A stretch of 9,213 bases of DNA from SIG480 sp045533555 (GCA_045533555.1 JAZSHZ010000065.1:1-9213); one strand, 5' to 3'; shown: positions 1-7,800, counted from the first letter of the stretch. The notes: generated by a model not told the origin, from the sequence alone. Program-made: numbers and translations.

Positions 1-703
1 CACAGGTGGCGGCGCAAGCTCCGGCGCACCGTCCACACCGGGAACAAGCACACCGACCATCCCGCCGACACAATCGGATGAAAAGGACAACACTGCGGGC
101 TCAACCGATAATGTAGGGGACGGCGTCCTCGACGTCCCGCAAGCCCCCGGCAATGCAAGATTCATCGACCTCGGAAACCACGGTTGGGCAGCTGATGCAA
201 TCAACTCACTTGCAGATGAAGGCATCATAAAGGGAACAAGCGAGAAGACATTCTCACCCGCGGCTAATATAACCCGCGCAGACTTCGCAATACTTCTTGT
301 CCGCGCATTCAAGTTAGCAAGCGAGAGCGAAGAAAACTTCGCTGATGTTTCAGCTTCCGATTACTTCGCAAAAGAGCTTGCGGTTGCAAGAAACACAGGT
401 CTCGTAAACGGCATCGGTGAGAACAAGTTCGCACCGAAGAACAATATCACACGTCAGGATATGATGGTTATTGTTTACCGCGCACTTACGGGAATGAACA
501 AACTCAATGTAGGGGACGGCGTCCTCGACGTCCCGCAAGCTCCCGACTTCGACCAAGTCGCAGACTACGCCCGCGAAGCAGTATCTGCTCTCGTCAATGC
601 AGGTCTCATCAACGGAAAGAACGGTCTCGTAGACCCGCTTGCGAACACAACTCGCGCAGAAGTCGCAGTTCTCGTCAAGAGAATCCTCGATTTCGTAAAA
701 TAA
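1..703 (+). CDS. SLH-domain cell-surface protein, C-terminal part (5' end outside window)
   Basis: The frame is open from base 2 to the TAA at 701-703, about 233 codons; the start lies upstream of the window. The first ~37 residues are a Gly/Ser/Pro/Thr-rich linker. Three S-layer-homology repeats follow. SLH1 contains FIDLGNHGWAADAI and ends NITRADFAILLVRAF. SLH2 runs from FADVSASDYFAKELAVA to NITRQDMMVIVYRAL. SLH3 runs from VADYAREAVSALVNAGLI to NTTRAEVAVLVKRIL, close to the C-terminus. The xITR-like motif in each repeat is the SLH hallmark. In this family three C-terminal SLH repeats bind pyruvylated secondary cell-wall polymer and hold an exoprotein on the Gram-positive surface. The N-terminal functional part is not visible, so its activity is unknown. 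The peptide NVGDGVLDVPQAP occurs twice, before SLH1 and between SLH2 and SLH3, encoded by identical 35-bp DNA that looks inserted. A strong terminator follows the stop by 14 bases. Confidence 0.93.
   Translation, partial: TGGGASSGAPSTPGTSTPTIPPTQSDEKDNTAGSTDNVGDGVLDVPQAPGNARFIDLGNHGWAADAINSLADEGIIKGTSEKTFSPAANITRADFAILLVRAFKLASESEENFADVSASDYFAKELAVARNTGLVNGIGENKFAPKNNITRQDMMVIVYRALTGMNKLNVGDGVLDVPQAPDFDQVADYAREAVSALVNAGLINGKNGLVDPLANTTRAEVAVLVKRILDFVK
110..144 (+). repeat. 35-bp hairpin-forming repeat, copy 1 (in frame within the SLH gene)
   Basis: This 35-base sequence is identical to 506-540. It contains the inverted repeat GGGACG (117-122) and CGTCCC (133-138) around a 10-base loop. It is translated in frame as NVGDGVLDVPQA between the low-complexity linker and SLH1. 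A third, diverged copy lies in the intergenic region at 805-835. Exact DNA identity inside a gene whose SLH repeats are otherwise diverged suggests a dispersed repeat element rather than duplicated protein structure (inference). Confidence 0.85.
506..540 (+). repeat. 35-bp hairpin-forming repeat, copy 2 (in frame between SLH2 and SLH3)
   Basis: All 35 bases match copy 1. It is read in the same phase as copy 1, giving NVGDGVLDVPQA. It lies in the short linker after the SLH2 motif VYRAL and before the SLH3 motif VADYAREAV. Removing about 13 codons would leave a linker of ordinary length, which fits insertion into a tolerant domain junction. Confidence 0.85.
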
Positions 704-717
704 CAAAATATCTTCCG

Positions 718-748
718 AAAGGACGGGCGATCAATCGCCCGTCCTTTT
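718..748 (+). terminator. Rho-independent terminator of the SLH gene
   Basis: A 13-bp perfect stem is formed by 718-730 (AAAGGACGGGCGA) and 735-747 (TCGCCCGTCCTTT), with a TCAA loop at 731-734. The T run at 745-748 completes a GC-rich stem and U-tract arrangement 14 bases after the stop codon. Confidence 0.9.
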
Positions 749-760
749 GCGCCTGGAGGG

Positions 761-790
761 GAGATTTCTCGACTACGCTCGAAATGACAA
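761..790 (+). repeat. Possible dispersed intergenic repeat (REP/MITE-like piece)
   Basis: The segment GAGATTTCTCGACTACGCTC followed by GAAATGACAA contains an imperfect inverted repeat: ATTTCTCGA against TCGAAAT around CTACGC. It sits 13 bases after the terminator and 14 bases before the third copy of the 35-bp repeat. Its resemblance to common short bacterial intergenic repeats (reading RFLDYARNDK in one frame) is from memory. Only one copy occurs in this window, so its repeat status is inferred. Confidence 0.5.
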
Positions 791-804
791 GGCTTGCCGA
801 AAAC

Positions 805-835
805 AATGTAGTGGGTGGCGTCCTCGACGTCCCGC
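805..835 (+). repeat. Diverged third copy of the 35-bp repeat (intergenic)
   Basis: It matches the first 31 bases of the copies at 110 and 506 with three differences, all in the left arm (offsets 8, 11 and 12). The right part, from GGCGTCCTCGACGTCCCGC, is unchanged. The left-arm changes break most of the hairpin stem, so this looks like a decayed copy. It lies between the SLH terminator and the promoter of the next gene. Confidence 0.75.
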
Positions 836-907
836 GTTCAGCGATTTGCATTTTGTCAATTTCATACCTGCGGCGTTATATAATTCGGCAAAAATGGCGC
901 GAAACGT

Positions 908-935
908 TTGCTTTTTCCGTACGTTGTGATATATT
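908..935 (+). promoter_or_regulatory. Putative sigma-A-type promoter for the gene at 970
   Basis: A weak -35 box TTGCTT (908-913) is separated by 16 bases from a -10 box TATATT (930-935). Transcription would begin about 20-25 bases before the ribosome binding site. The surrounding 930-955 is very AT-rich, so other -10 choices are possible. The call rests only on the consensus match and position. Confidence 0.4.
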
Positions 936-956
936 TAATATATATAGATATACAAT

Positions 957-963
957 GGGAGGG
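957..963 (+). promoter_or_regulatory. Ribosome binding site deciding the start at 970
   Basis: GGGAGGG lies 6 bases before the ATG at 970. This selects ATG 970 over the in-frame ATG at 955, which overlaps the site, and over the far upstream ATG at 784. The 970 start also puts a typical signal peptide at the N-terminus. Confidence 0.85.
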
Positions 964-969
964 TTATAT

Positions 970-3630
970 ATGAAAAACGTTATGAGAAGCCTTTGCGCTC
1001 TTCTTTGCGTGATGATGATTGTTTCATTCATCTCCGCAGTAAGCGCGGCAGAGCCTATGGCGCTCGAATATAGCTTTGATGCAAAGGATTACGGAGGCAC
1101 GGTATCAGGATATTGGTTTTCGGATCTGACGACGAGAGTTGACGGATTCGTTATTCCGGAATATAAAAATTCCGGCGGACTCCTTGAATATTTCGGCTCA
1201 ACCAAGGCGACGTATTCAAACTGGATGGCAGGCTGGAACGGAGGATATGCAACGCATGACCTTTCTCTTACGGGCAATGAATTTGTTGCATACAAAATCC
1301 GTGTTCCTGCGGCAGATACATACAATGTCACATTTGAGCAACCGTCAAGCGGCAAGGGCGGAAAATTCAATCTCTATATCATTCCCGCAGCAGATGATAT
1401 AAAAGTCGCAAAAGATCTTCTCTCTTATATCAGTGATACAGAGACTCTTGCGATTTCGGGAATAGAAATCGGCGATTGGAGCACAACAATCTATAACGGA
1501 AGCTTTACTGCGGAAACTGCAGGAGAGTATTATGCCGTCTGGCGCCGTATCGGTTCGAGCGCATCAAACAATGCAAACTATGTCCGAATCAAAAAGCTCA
1601 CGCTTACGGCGACAACAGCTGAAGGAACCGCGCCTATTTGGGCAGACGTTTCCCTTGAGAGCACTGCGGCTCTTGATGTTGCAAGCGCGGCTTCGACGAA
1701 AGCGGTCGTAAATAAGGTTTATATGTCCGATGCAACGGAGGCGGAAACTCTTCCCGAAATAACCTTTGAAAGCTCGGATTCATATATCGCATCCGTCTCG
1801 GCGGCAGGAACGGTCACGGCAAAATGCGCGGGCAGCGCAAAGGTACGCGCCGTCACGACACTTTCTGACGGAAGCAAATATATCCTCGGCGAAACGGTTG
1901 TAAACGTTATCGATACCTCGCTTTGCGGAGTTAATGCTGAATATTCGTTCACTCAGGCGGATTACCCCGAAACGGACGATGCATCGGGCATCACATACGA
2001 AACAAGCGGCGGCAGACTCGCATACAATAGCATCGTCACGGGTGCAACGAAGAATTTCTATATATGGAGCAAGGCGTATGCCTGCCACAGTCTCACAAGA
2101 CCTGCGCTCGGCAAGTGGGCGTATGCTATCTATAAGATAAGAATTCCAAAGGCGGGCGCATATAAGCTTACATACGATTATTTTTCAATGCTCAACAGCG
2201 CAACGAAGGTTTCGGTCTTCATTCTCCCGAAGGATACGGATATTGAGAATATGAATTCCGTCCTGAAGGAAGAGAGCCCCATATTCGCATCAATCAGCAA
2301 TGCCGAGAAGGATGGCAAGATAGTTTCAAGCTCCGCGCGCTTTGTTGCGGAAGAGGCGGGAGAGCAGCTTCTTGTTTTCGGCGTAATGAATGATATGAAC
2401 GCAAGCTTTGTCCGCCCTGCGAAGATTACTCTTTCGGGCGGCGAGAGCGCAACGGCGGGTATTGTCGGTGAAATTGCGGCAGACAAGAATGAACTCGCCG
2501 TCGGTGAAAGCGCAACACTCACTGCAAAAGCATATAATGCAGTCGACGGAAGTGTTGTAAGTGGCGTAACGCTCTCAACGAAGTCAGACGTTGTCGAAAT
2601 CTCGGGCAACAGCATTACCGCGAAAAAGGCAGGTAAGGCGGTCATCGAGGCAACTGCGGAGGGTTATCCGAATACGATCGAATATGAAATCACGGTCAAG
2701 GCACCTGTCGAAACGGCAGCCGCGAAGGTCTCGTTCTCGGCTGACAGTGTCATAGACGGTGAGATGGTCAAGGTGAACGGAACGGAATATGACGACTATG
2801 TCGCAAGCCTTGCCCGCGGAACGGAAATAACGGTTTCCGCACCTGAGGTTGAGGGTTATAAATTCGTCGGCTGGAAGCGTGGAAGCAATGAGAACGGCGC
2901 ATATGTCGAGAGTAATTCTTCCTATAGCTTCAGCCTTATGACAAACACATATCTCACCGCTGTATATGACAAGTCTGATGATTCGGAAAAGAAAGTTGAA
3001 TTCTGGAATGAAAACGGAAATTTCGTAGCTTCCGCAACGGAAAGCGAATATAACGCGATGACATCTCTTCCGAAGGCATCGCGCATAGGCTTTGTGTTTG
3101 ATATGTGGAAGACGGATGAGGAAACGGAATTCACAACGGGAATGACGCTTGCAGAGGGAACGACAAGAGCCGTCGCAACCTATAAATCGAGCGGAAGTGA
3201 ATTCACCGTCACCGGTCTCGGTGCCGGAGAATATTCCTACGACGATAAGCTTTCCCTTTCCGAAAGCTCCGCGGGAATCTGGAGCCGCGGCGGCAAGGCG
3301 GTTGCATACGGAACGGATTATACATACTATGTCTGGGATAACACTGAAATTTCCTTCAGTGCAGGCGGCGAGAACAAGCCGATGGTAAATCTCGAATACA
3401 GTGAAACGCACAAGGCATATATGCTTGAATATTATGGCGAAAATGTTGTCGAGGCGGGAATTCTCTTCTCTGCAAGCGGCAAGCCGACTGTTTCAAGCTG
3501 CGCCGAGAAATTCACTTCGCAGAGAAAGCTTACCCACGGTCAGTTTACGGCAAAGTCAGATTATGCAAACGCACGCGGCTATATCATCTGCCTCGTTGAC
3601 GGCGAGTATATCGTGACATACACTGATTAA
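970..3630 (+). CDS. Secreted multi-domain protein with two carbohydrate-binding-like modules, Big_2 and InlB-type repeats
   Basis: The protein is 886 residues. Residues 1-26 form a signal peptide (MKNVMRSL, hydrophobic core, AVSA cleavage), so it is exported. Residues ~30-214 and ~322-490 are two copies of one beta-rich module, with motifs AYKIRVPAADTYNVTF and IYKIRIPKAGAYKLTY, then FTAETAGE and FVAEEAGE. Residues ~218-317 and 498-577 are Big_2-like Ig domains (ITFESSDSYIASVSAAGTVT; VGESATLTAKAYNAVDGS). Residues ~585-667 and 673-739 resemble InlB B-repeat/Flg_new domains (GYKFVGWKRGS, TYLTAVYD). Residues 740-886 are an unassigned beta-rich tail. No catalytic domain, SLH repeat, LPXTG motif or C-terminal membrane anchor is visible. 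The same module begins the large protein at 4826, suggesting a shared ligand. A role as an extracellular glycan-binding accessory protein is inference. The gene appears monocistronic, with its own promoter and terminator. Confidence 0.85.
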   Translation: MKNVMRSLCALLCVMMIVSFISAVSAAEPMALEYSFDAKDYGGTVSGYWFSDLTTRVDGFVIPEYKNSGGLLEYFGSTKATYSNWMAGWNGGYATHDLSLTGNEFVAYKIRVPAADTYNVTFEQPSSGKGGKFNLYIIPAADDIKVAKDLLSYISDTETLAISGIEIGDWSTTIYNGSFTAETAGEYYAVWRRIGSSASNNANYVRIKKLTLTATTAEGTAPIWADVSLESTAALDVASAASTKAVVNKVYMSDATEAETLPEITFESSDSYIASVSAAGTVTAKCAGSAKVRAVTTLSDGSKYILGETVVNVIDTSLCGVNAEYSFTQADYPETDDASGITYETSGGRLAYNSIVTGATKNFYIWSKAYACHSLTRPALGKWAYAIYKIRIPKAGAYKLTYDYFSMLNSATKVSVFILPKDTDIENMNSVLKEESPIFASISNAEKDGKIVSSSARFVAEEAGEQLLVFGVMNDMNASFVRPAKITLSGGESATAGIVGEIAADKNELAVGESATLTAKAYNAVDGSVVSGVTLSTKSDVVEISGNSITAKKAGKAVIEATAEGYPNTIEYEITVKAPVETAAAKVSFSADSVIDGEMVKVNGTEYDDYVASLARGTEITVSAPEVEGYKFVGWKRGSNENGAYVESNSSYSFSLMTNTYLTAVYDKSDDSEKKVEFWNENGNFVASATESEYNAMTSLPKASRIGFVFDMWKTDEETEFTTGMTLAEGTTRAVATYKSSGSEFTVTGLGAGEYSYDDKLSLSESSAGIWSRGGKAVAYGTDYTYYVWDNTEISFSAGGENKPMVNLEYSETHKAYMLEYYGENVVEAGILFSASGKPTVSSCAEKFTSQRKLTHGQFTAKSDYANARGYIICLVDGEYIVTYTD
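1057..1611 (+). other. Shared beta-rich module, copy A (residues ~30-214 of the protein at 970)
   Basis: The landmarks in order are LEYSF near the start, GGYATHDLSL, AYKIRVPAADTYNVTF, FNLYIIPA, SFTAETAGEYYAVW and VRIKKLTLT. The same order recurs in copy B at 1933-2442 and in the protein starting at 4826. The pattern of a YKI-x-hydrophobic-P turn followed by alternating strands resembles the jelly-roll fold of many carbohydrate-binding modules. The exact family is not recognised. Confidence 0.65.
1933..2442 (+). other. Shared beta-rich module, copy B (residues ~322-491 of the protein at 970)
   Basis: The landmarks are AEYSF, KAYACHSLTR, IYKIRIPKAGAYKLTY, VSVFILPKDTD, ARFVAEEAGEQLLVFG and VRPAKITLS. 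It aligns with copy A and with the N-terminal module of the large protein but is clearly diverged from both, so the duplication is not recent. Confidence 0.65.
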
Positions 3631-3640
3631 AAAACAAACA

Positions 3641-3676
3641 AAAAATCCGCATTTCCGAAGAAATGCGGATTTTTTC
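3641..3676. terminator. Bidirectional terminator between convergent genes
   Basis: A perfect 15-bp stem is formed by 3641-3655 (AAAAATCCGCATTTC) and 3660-3674 (GAAATGCGGATTTTT), with a CGAA loop at 3656-3659. The stem begins with an A tract and ends with a T tract, so it can act as an intrinsic terminator on either strand. It lies 10 bases after the stop of the + gene and 10 bases beyond the stop of the convergent AraC-type gene. Confidence 0.93.
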
Positions 3677-3686
3677 ATATATTGAG

Positions 3687-4655
3687 TTATTTCCATGTGT
3701 TGAGAAGTATTTTAAGGTTTCTTCTTGAGCACATATCGTTGGAATAGACCTCATCCCAGCTTCTTATGCTTTCGCGGATCATACTCGGTGATGCTTCGAG
3801 ATTTCTCATGCAGAGCTTGATGAAATGCGCACTGTTTGAGAAACCGCACATCTGCGAAATATCGGATATTGAATAATCAGTATAGCGGAGAAGCTTGAAT
3901 GCGCGCATGATGCGTATGTTGATGAGATAGTTATGCGCGGTCTGACCCGTATAGCTTTTGAATTTGCTCGTGAATGACCGCTCGGACATCATTGCGATTC
4001 TGCTCACCTTTGCGAGTGAAACCTTTGAAGTGCTGTTCTCTTTCATATAATCAAGCGAATTTTTGATGAGGTCTGCCTGCTCTCTCGCGGATAGAAGATC
4101 AACTGAAGAGATCTTTGTGTTGACGTTTTTTGCGCAAAGCTCGAGAATTTTTGCAGTGCTTTCAAGCGCCTTCGAAAACGGGACCGGAGAAGCATCGGAG
4201 CTTTGGCGCATCATGCCGGCGAAGAGCTCGTCACAAAGCTCCTTATCCTTGCCGGATAGTCTGACGAAGGGATGGAGAAGAAAATTCTCAAAAGTGAAAA
4301 GGTTGTATTTCAGTGTGAAGAATGGTATCTGCGTTTCCTGTATGCGGTCACCGTCAAGCGAGATATATGAAATATCCGCTTTTTCAAAATTCGTCTTCGT
4401 CGTGTCGATGGAGTGAATCGCCAGGGGAGGAACGATGCAGACCGTTCCCGGAGTCTGAAGAATACGCTCACCGTTTACAGTGTGGACATATGAGCCCTCG
4501 GAGCAATACCACAACTGGGCATAATCGTGCCAATGAACATCGCTTATATGCGGATGAGTCGATTTATGGACAACGAGCGGAGCTATTTTGAATTGCTTGT
4601 CCTTGCCGTGGAAAAAAGGCGTCATGCTCGTTATCATCGGCGCAATAAATCCCAT
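3687..4655 (-). CDS. AraC-family transcriptional regulator with cupin-like sensor domain
   Basis: The protein is 322 residues, the usual length for cupin-plus-HTH AraC regulators. Residues ~25-95 look like the N-terminal cupin-type ligand-binding domain (HWHDYAQLWYCSEGSYVHTV, GTVCIVPPLAIHSI). The C-terminal AraC DNA-binding domain spans ~195-296. Its first helix-turn-helix includes KVSLAKVSRIAMMSERSFTS (211-230) and FKSYTGQTAHNYLINIRIM. The second includes SISDISQMCGFSNSAHFIK (262-280). The second helix-turn-helix keeps the family GFSN-x-x-xF core, but the usual basic, Phe-containing stretch after it is replaced by LCMRNLEASPSMI. The start is supported by AAAGGAGA 7 bases upstream. The gene is divergent from the giant lyase-like gene and shares a 170-bp intergenic region with it. 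Regulation of that gene in response to a sugar is likely but inferred; the ligand is unknown. Confidence 0.93.
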   Translation of the reverse strand: MGFIAPMITSMTPFFHGKDKQFKIAPLVVHKSTHPHISDVHWHDYAQLWYCSEGSYVHTVNGERILQTPGTVCIVPPLAIHSIDTTKTNFEKADISYISLDGDRIQETQIPFFTLKYNLFTFENFLLHPFVRLSGKDKELCDELFAGMMRQSSDASPVPFSKALESTAKILELCAKNVNTKISSVDLLSAREQADLIKNSLDYMKENSTSKVSLAKVSRIAMMSERSFTSKFKSYTGQTAHNYLINIRIMRAFKLLRYTDYSISDISQMCGFSNSAHFIKLCMRNLEASPSMIRESIRSWDEVYSNDMCSRRNLKILLNTWK

Positions 4656-4662
4656 CGTGGCT

Positions 4663-4670
4663 TCTCCTTT
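4663..4670 (-). promoter_or_regulatory. Ribosome binding site of the AraC-family gene
   Basis: On the minus strand AAAGGAGA ends 7 bases before the ATG at 4655-4653. It fixes the start at MGFIAPMI rather than at the internal Met residues 7 or 11. Confidence 0.85.
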
Positions 4671-4687
4671 CCTTTTTCTTTAATAAT

Positions 4688-4716
4688 ACCATATTATGCG
4701 CGGCTTTACAAGTCAA
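4688..4716 (-). promoter_or_regulatory. Putative promoter of the AraC-family gene
   Basis: On the minus strand a -35 box TTGACT (4716-4711) is separated by 17 bases from a -10-like TATGGT (4693-4688). A TAATAT just upstream of that box is an alternative -10 with shorter spacing. The position before the ribosome binding site is suitable. Confidence 0.45.
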
Positions 4717-4747
4717 AAAGTTTGCTTGATTGTATAATGTGCCCGCC

Positions 4748-4777
4748 TTGACTCACTGTTAACGAAAATGATAAAAT
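4748..4777 (+). promoter_or_regulatory. Putative promoter of the large secreted protein gene
   Basis: A -35 box TTGACT (4748-4753) is separated by 18 bases from a -10 box TAAAAT (4772-4777), about 50 bases before the start codon. It lies back to back with the divergent regulator promoter. The two TTGACT boxes form an outward-facing pair with 31 bases between them, a natural place for a shared operator. No clear operator repeat was identified. Confidence 0.5.
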
Positions 4778-4809
4778 TATATTATTAAAATAGCATATTT
4801 GCGCAATAA

Positions 4810-4816
4810 AAGGAGG
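4810..4816 (+). promoter_or_regulatory. Ribosome binding site deciding the start at 4826
   Basis: AAGGAGG lies 9 bases before the ATG at 4826. A competing ATG at 4819 is only 2 bases from the site and is in another frame. Only the 4826 start gives a signal peptide and the long open frame. Confidence 0.88.
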
Positions 4817-4825
4817 AAATGAAAA

Positions 4826-7800
4826 ATGAAGAAAGGATTATCACTGCTTCTTGCGATATGTATGGTAATATCGCTCCTTCCGTCAGTTGCCTTTGCGGCA
4901 AGCGCGACGGATGAGAAATTCGTCTATTCGTTCCAGTCAAAGGACGTGACGGATGCCGCCGCCTCCGCGCAGTGGACGGATGTCTCGATGTATCCCACGT
5001 ATGAAAAGACGGGCGACACATATATGTTTGTCGAGGCAAACAATCATAGCAGTGACAGCTGGGGAAAGGGATTTAACTCCGGCTACATCTGCCATAACCT
5101 GCGTGCAGGACGTCTGGCAGTATACAAAATCAAGCTTCCGCGCGCAGGGGAATTCGATGTTGCATTCAAGTATTGGGATAAAAACGGCGGCATTTATGAT
5201 ATGTATATCCTGCCTGTCGGAAGCGAGACCTATGCAAGCGCAGATGCCGAGCTTTCCGCAGTCGGCAAGAAGCTTGTGACACCTGTCATAACGGGCATTG
5301 ACCACACGACGAAGGGCTCGAAGATAAAGAGCGAAACAGGTTCGTTTGTTGCGGAGTCGGCAGGGGAATACTATGTCGCATTCAAGGCGACGACGGCGGG
5401 ATATATCCGCGGAGTAGAGCTCACACTCACTCTCACCACAAAGCTTGGTGAAGTGAGCATAGCTCTTAATGAAAGTGAAATCCATGTCGGTGAATATGCA
5501 TATGCAACAGTTGAGGCTAAAAATAACCACGGCAGCCCTTTCGCACTTGACGATGCGGAGATAACTTATATAAGTTCAAACGAATCGGTTGCGAAGGCAG
5601 ATGCAAAAGGTGAGATTGTTGCGATCTCTGAGGGTGAGACCGAAATTTCAGCAAAGGTAACTGCAAACGGCGTTACCATAACAAGTCCGGGAGCAAAGCT
5701 CAAGGTGCTTTCGTATGAAGTTCCCTCATCCATCCCGGAGCTTGCGTTTACGTTTCCCCAAGGTTTTATTCACAAGGGAGACAGTGTAAAGGTCAGAATT
5801 GTTGACAGCGAAGGAAAAGCCTACAGCGGAATTTCCTATGAATATAAAATTGAGGATACCTCTGTTGCAGAAGAAGAGAACGGTGTATTCACCGCAAAGA
5901 AGCCGGGCAAAACGTCGGTAGATGTCATCGCCACCCTCGGCGAGGAGACACGTGAATTCACATTTGACCTTATCGTCACGGGCGAAAACCTTTTCACAAG
6001 AAACGGCGTGCGCCACGGTGAGTTTGAAAACAGCATCTATTTCACCGATAAATCAAACAAGGGCGTTTCTGCTTCCAATACGCTCTGGTCGGTAACGCGT
6101 GATGAAAAGCGCGATACGTTTGATTATGAGATAAAATTCGGCATATCACCGATAACCGGAAAACCGACAAATATTTTCCGCGCCATTCTCAATGATGTTC
6201 CGCCGGCAAAGCCTTCGGGCGCAAATAAGATGGTATGGCTTCAGCAGGGAACTGCGGTCAATGCGGAGGGCGAGCACAGCGGACAGGTTCTTCTTGAAAA
6301 AGGAAAAATTTATGAGTTTTCAGGAAATATCAGTCTCGAAAACGTAAAAACACCTACTACGGTCACTTTGATTGTCAACTTCTTTGCTGACGGCAGCGTC
6401 AGTGCATATCGAAAGCTTTCTCTCAATGAACTCTTTTATGAAAATACAGAGAGCGATCAGTCGTGGACAACGTTCTCTTCAACTCCCGTTTATGTAAACT
6501 GGGATTATAAAAAGCACCTCAATGCAAATGCAACGGTTCAAAGCAAAATGCCGCTTGACGGAGCAGGCTTTGATGTTCTTTTCTCGGAAATGTCCTTCCA
6601 TGAGGTAACCTTCAATGAGGTTGAGCTTCTTCTTTCGGGCACAACCGAGGGTGCAAAGACTTATGATACATTTGAAACGACTGTAAAGAACCTTTCAAAC
6701 ACCGGCAAGGAAATAAAATTCGGCAACGAAACGGAAAAGCCGGAGATTGTTTATTCATCGTCCAACCCCGTTGTTGCAAGGGTGAATGAGCTCGGTATCG
6801 TAACGGTTGTATCTGACGGTGAATGCGAAATCTATGCAGATGTAACGATCGGTGATACAACGGTACGCGGTGTTCTTCCGATAAGCGTTTCCGGGCTTGA
6901 GGTTATGTTTGAAAGCATCAGGGCAGAGGCGGAGAATAGCTCGCTTTCTGTTGGCGATACAACGCAAATTGACGTAAAGCTTTATAATACAGATATGTCC
7001 GAAGCAAGCGATGAGGGCATAACCTGGTATTATGAAAGCTCGAATCCGGGCGTTGTTTCGGTTGATGAAAACGGAAAGGTAATTGCGAAAGCACCTGGAA
7101 CAGCAGAAATTTCCGTTTTTGCAAAGATCGAAAAGGTTATGACGAAGGATAGCGTCACAATAACGGTTTCCGACAGCTCTCCGCTTGCAAGTGCAAGCGT
7201 GAAGGGCACAAACATTGTTGAACAGGGATATTCGGTAAGTCTTGCGGCAACAGCGCTTCACGAGAGCGGAAACGCGGCGGATATAAGCACCTGCGAGGTT
7301 TCGTTCGCGCTTGCAGAGGATGCACCCGAAGGAATAATCTCCGTCAGTGAGGACGGCACAGTAACGGGACTTGCGCTCGGCACATCGTATGTCGTGGCAA
7401 AGGTGACAAAGGGAAATACTGTATACAGCAAGCCTTATGAAATCGAGGTTACCGAGGTTGTTCCGAAGGATCACTTTATCGACTTTTCCGCAAGAAATGC
7501 CACTGCGGAGAATATCATAACGACTCATGCAACGATTGAGGAAGACGGATATTATCTCGACCGTGAAAAAACCTCACAAACGGTTATATCAAACTGCGAC
7601 AACGGAAAAAAAGATTGCTATAACCTTGCATATGCAATGTACAGCAAAATAACAAAAATTGCAGACTCTGCAAAAACCAACACGGTAGAGGCAGATACAG
7701 CGATTGTATTCCCCGTGAAATACAGCGGCTGGTATGAGCCGGTATTCACCGGCCTTCCGATGCTCACAAGCGGATATGCGCATGTATATCTTGACGGCAA

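Noticed and set aside
747..929. 60-residue open frame across the intergenic repeats
   Set aside because: It begins inside the terminator and consists largely of repeat-like sequence, with no ribosome binding site. It is best explained as chance.
784..969. In-frame 62-codon upstream extension of the gene at 970, starting at ATG 784
   Set aside because: It would translate through the dispersed-repeat region and the promoter, has no ribosome binding site and would bury the signal peptide. ATG 970 has GGGAGGG at good spacing and a clean signal peptide.
2584..3411. 275-codon open frame on the minus strand opposite the gene at 970
   Set aside because: It is antisense to a well-supported coding region with clear domains, is rich in Cys and Arg with no recognisable domain, and lacks a ribosome binding site. 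It is a shadow of the codon pattern on the plus strand.
4733..4738. Perfect TATAAT as a -10 box for the large gene
   Set aside because: No acceptable -35 lies 15-19 bases upstream (the nearest candidate, TTTACA at 4705, is 22 bases away). The TTGACT/TAAAAT pair downstream fits better, though a minor promoter cannot be excluded.
4819..4821. Alternative ATG just before the start of the large protein
   Set aside because: It is only 2 bases from the ribosome binding site and in a different frame that gives no long protein or signal peptide.
6755..7528. 257-codon open frame on the minus strand
   Set aside because: It is antisense to Big_2-like domains of the large secreted protein and shows Cys/Arg-rich composition and no domain pattern.
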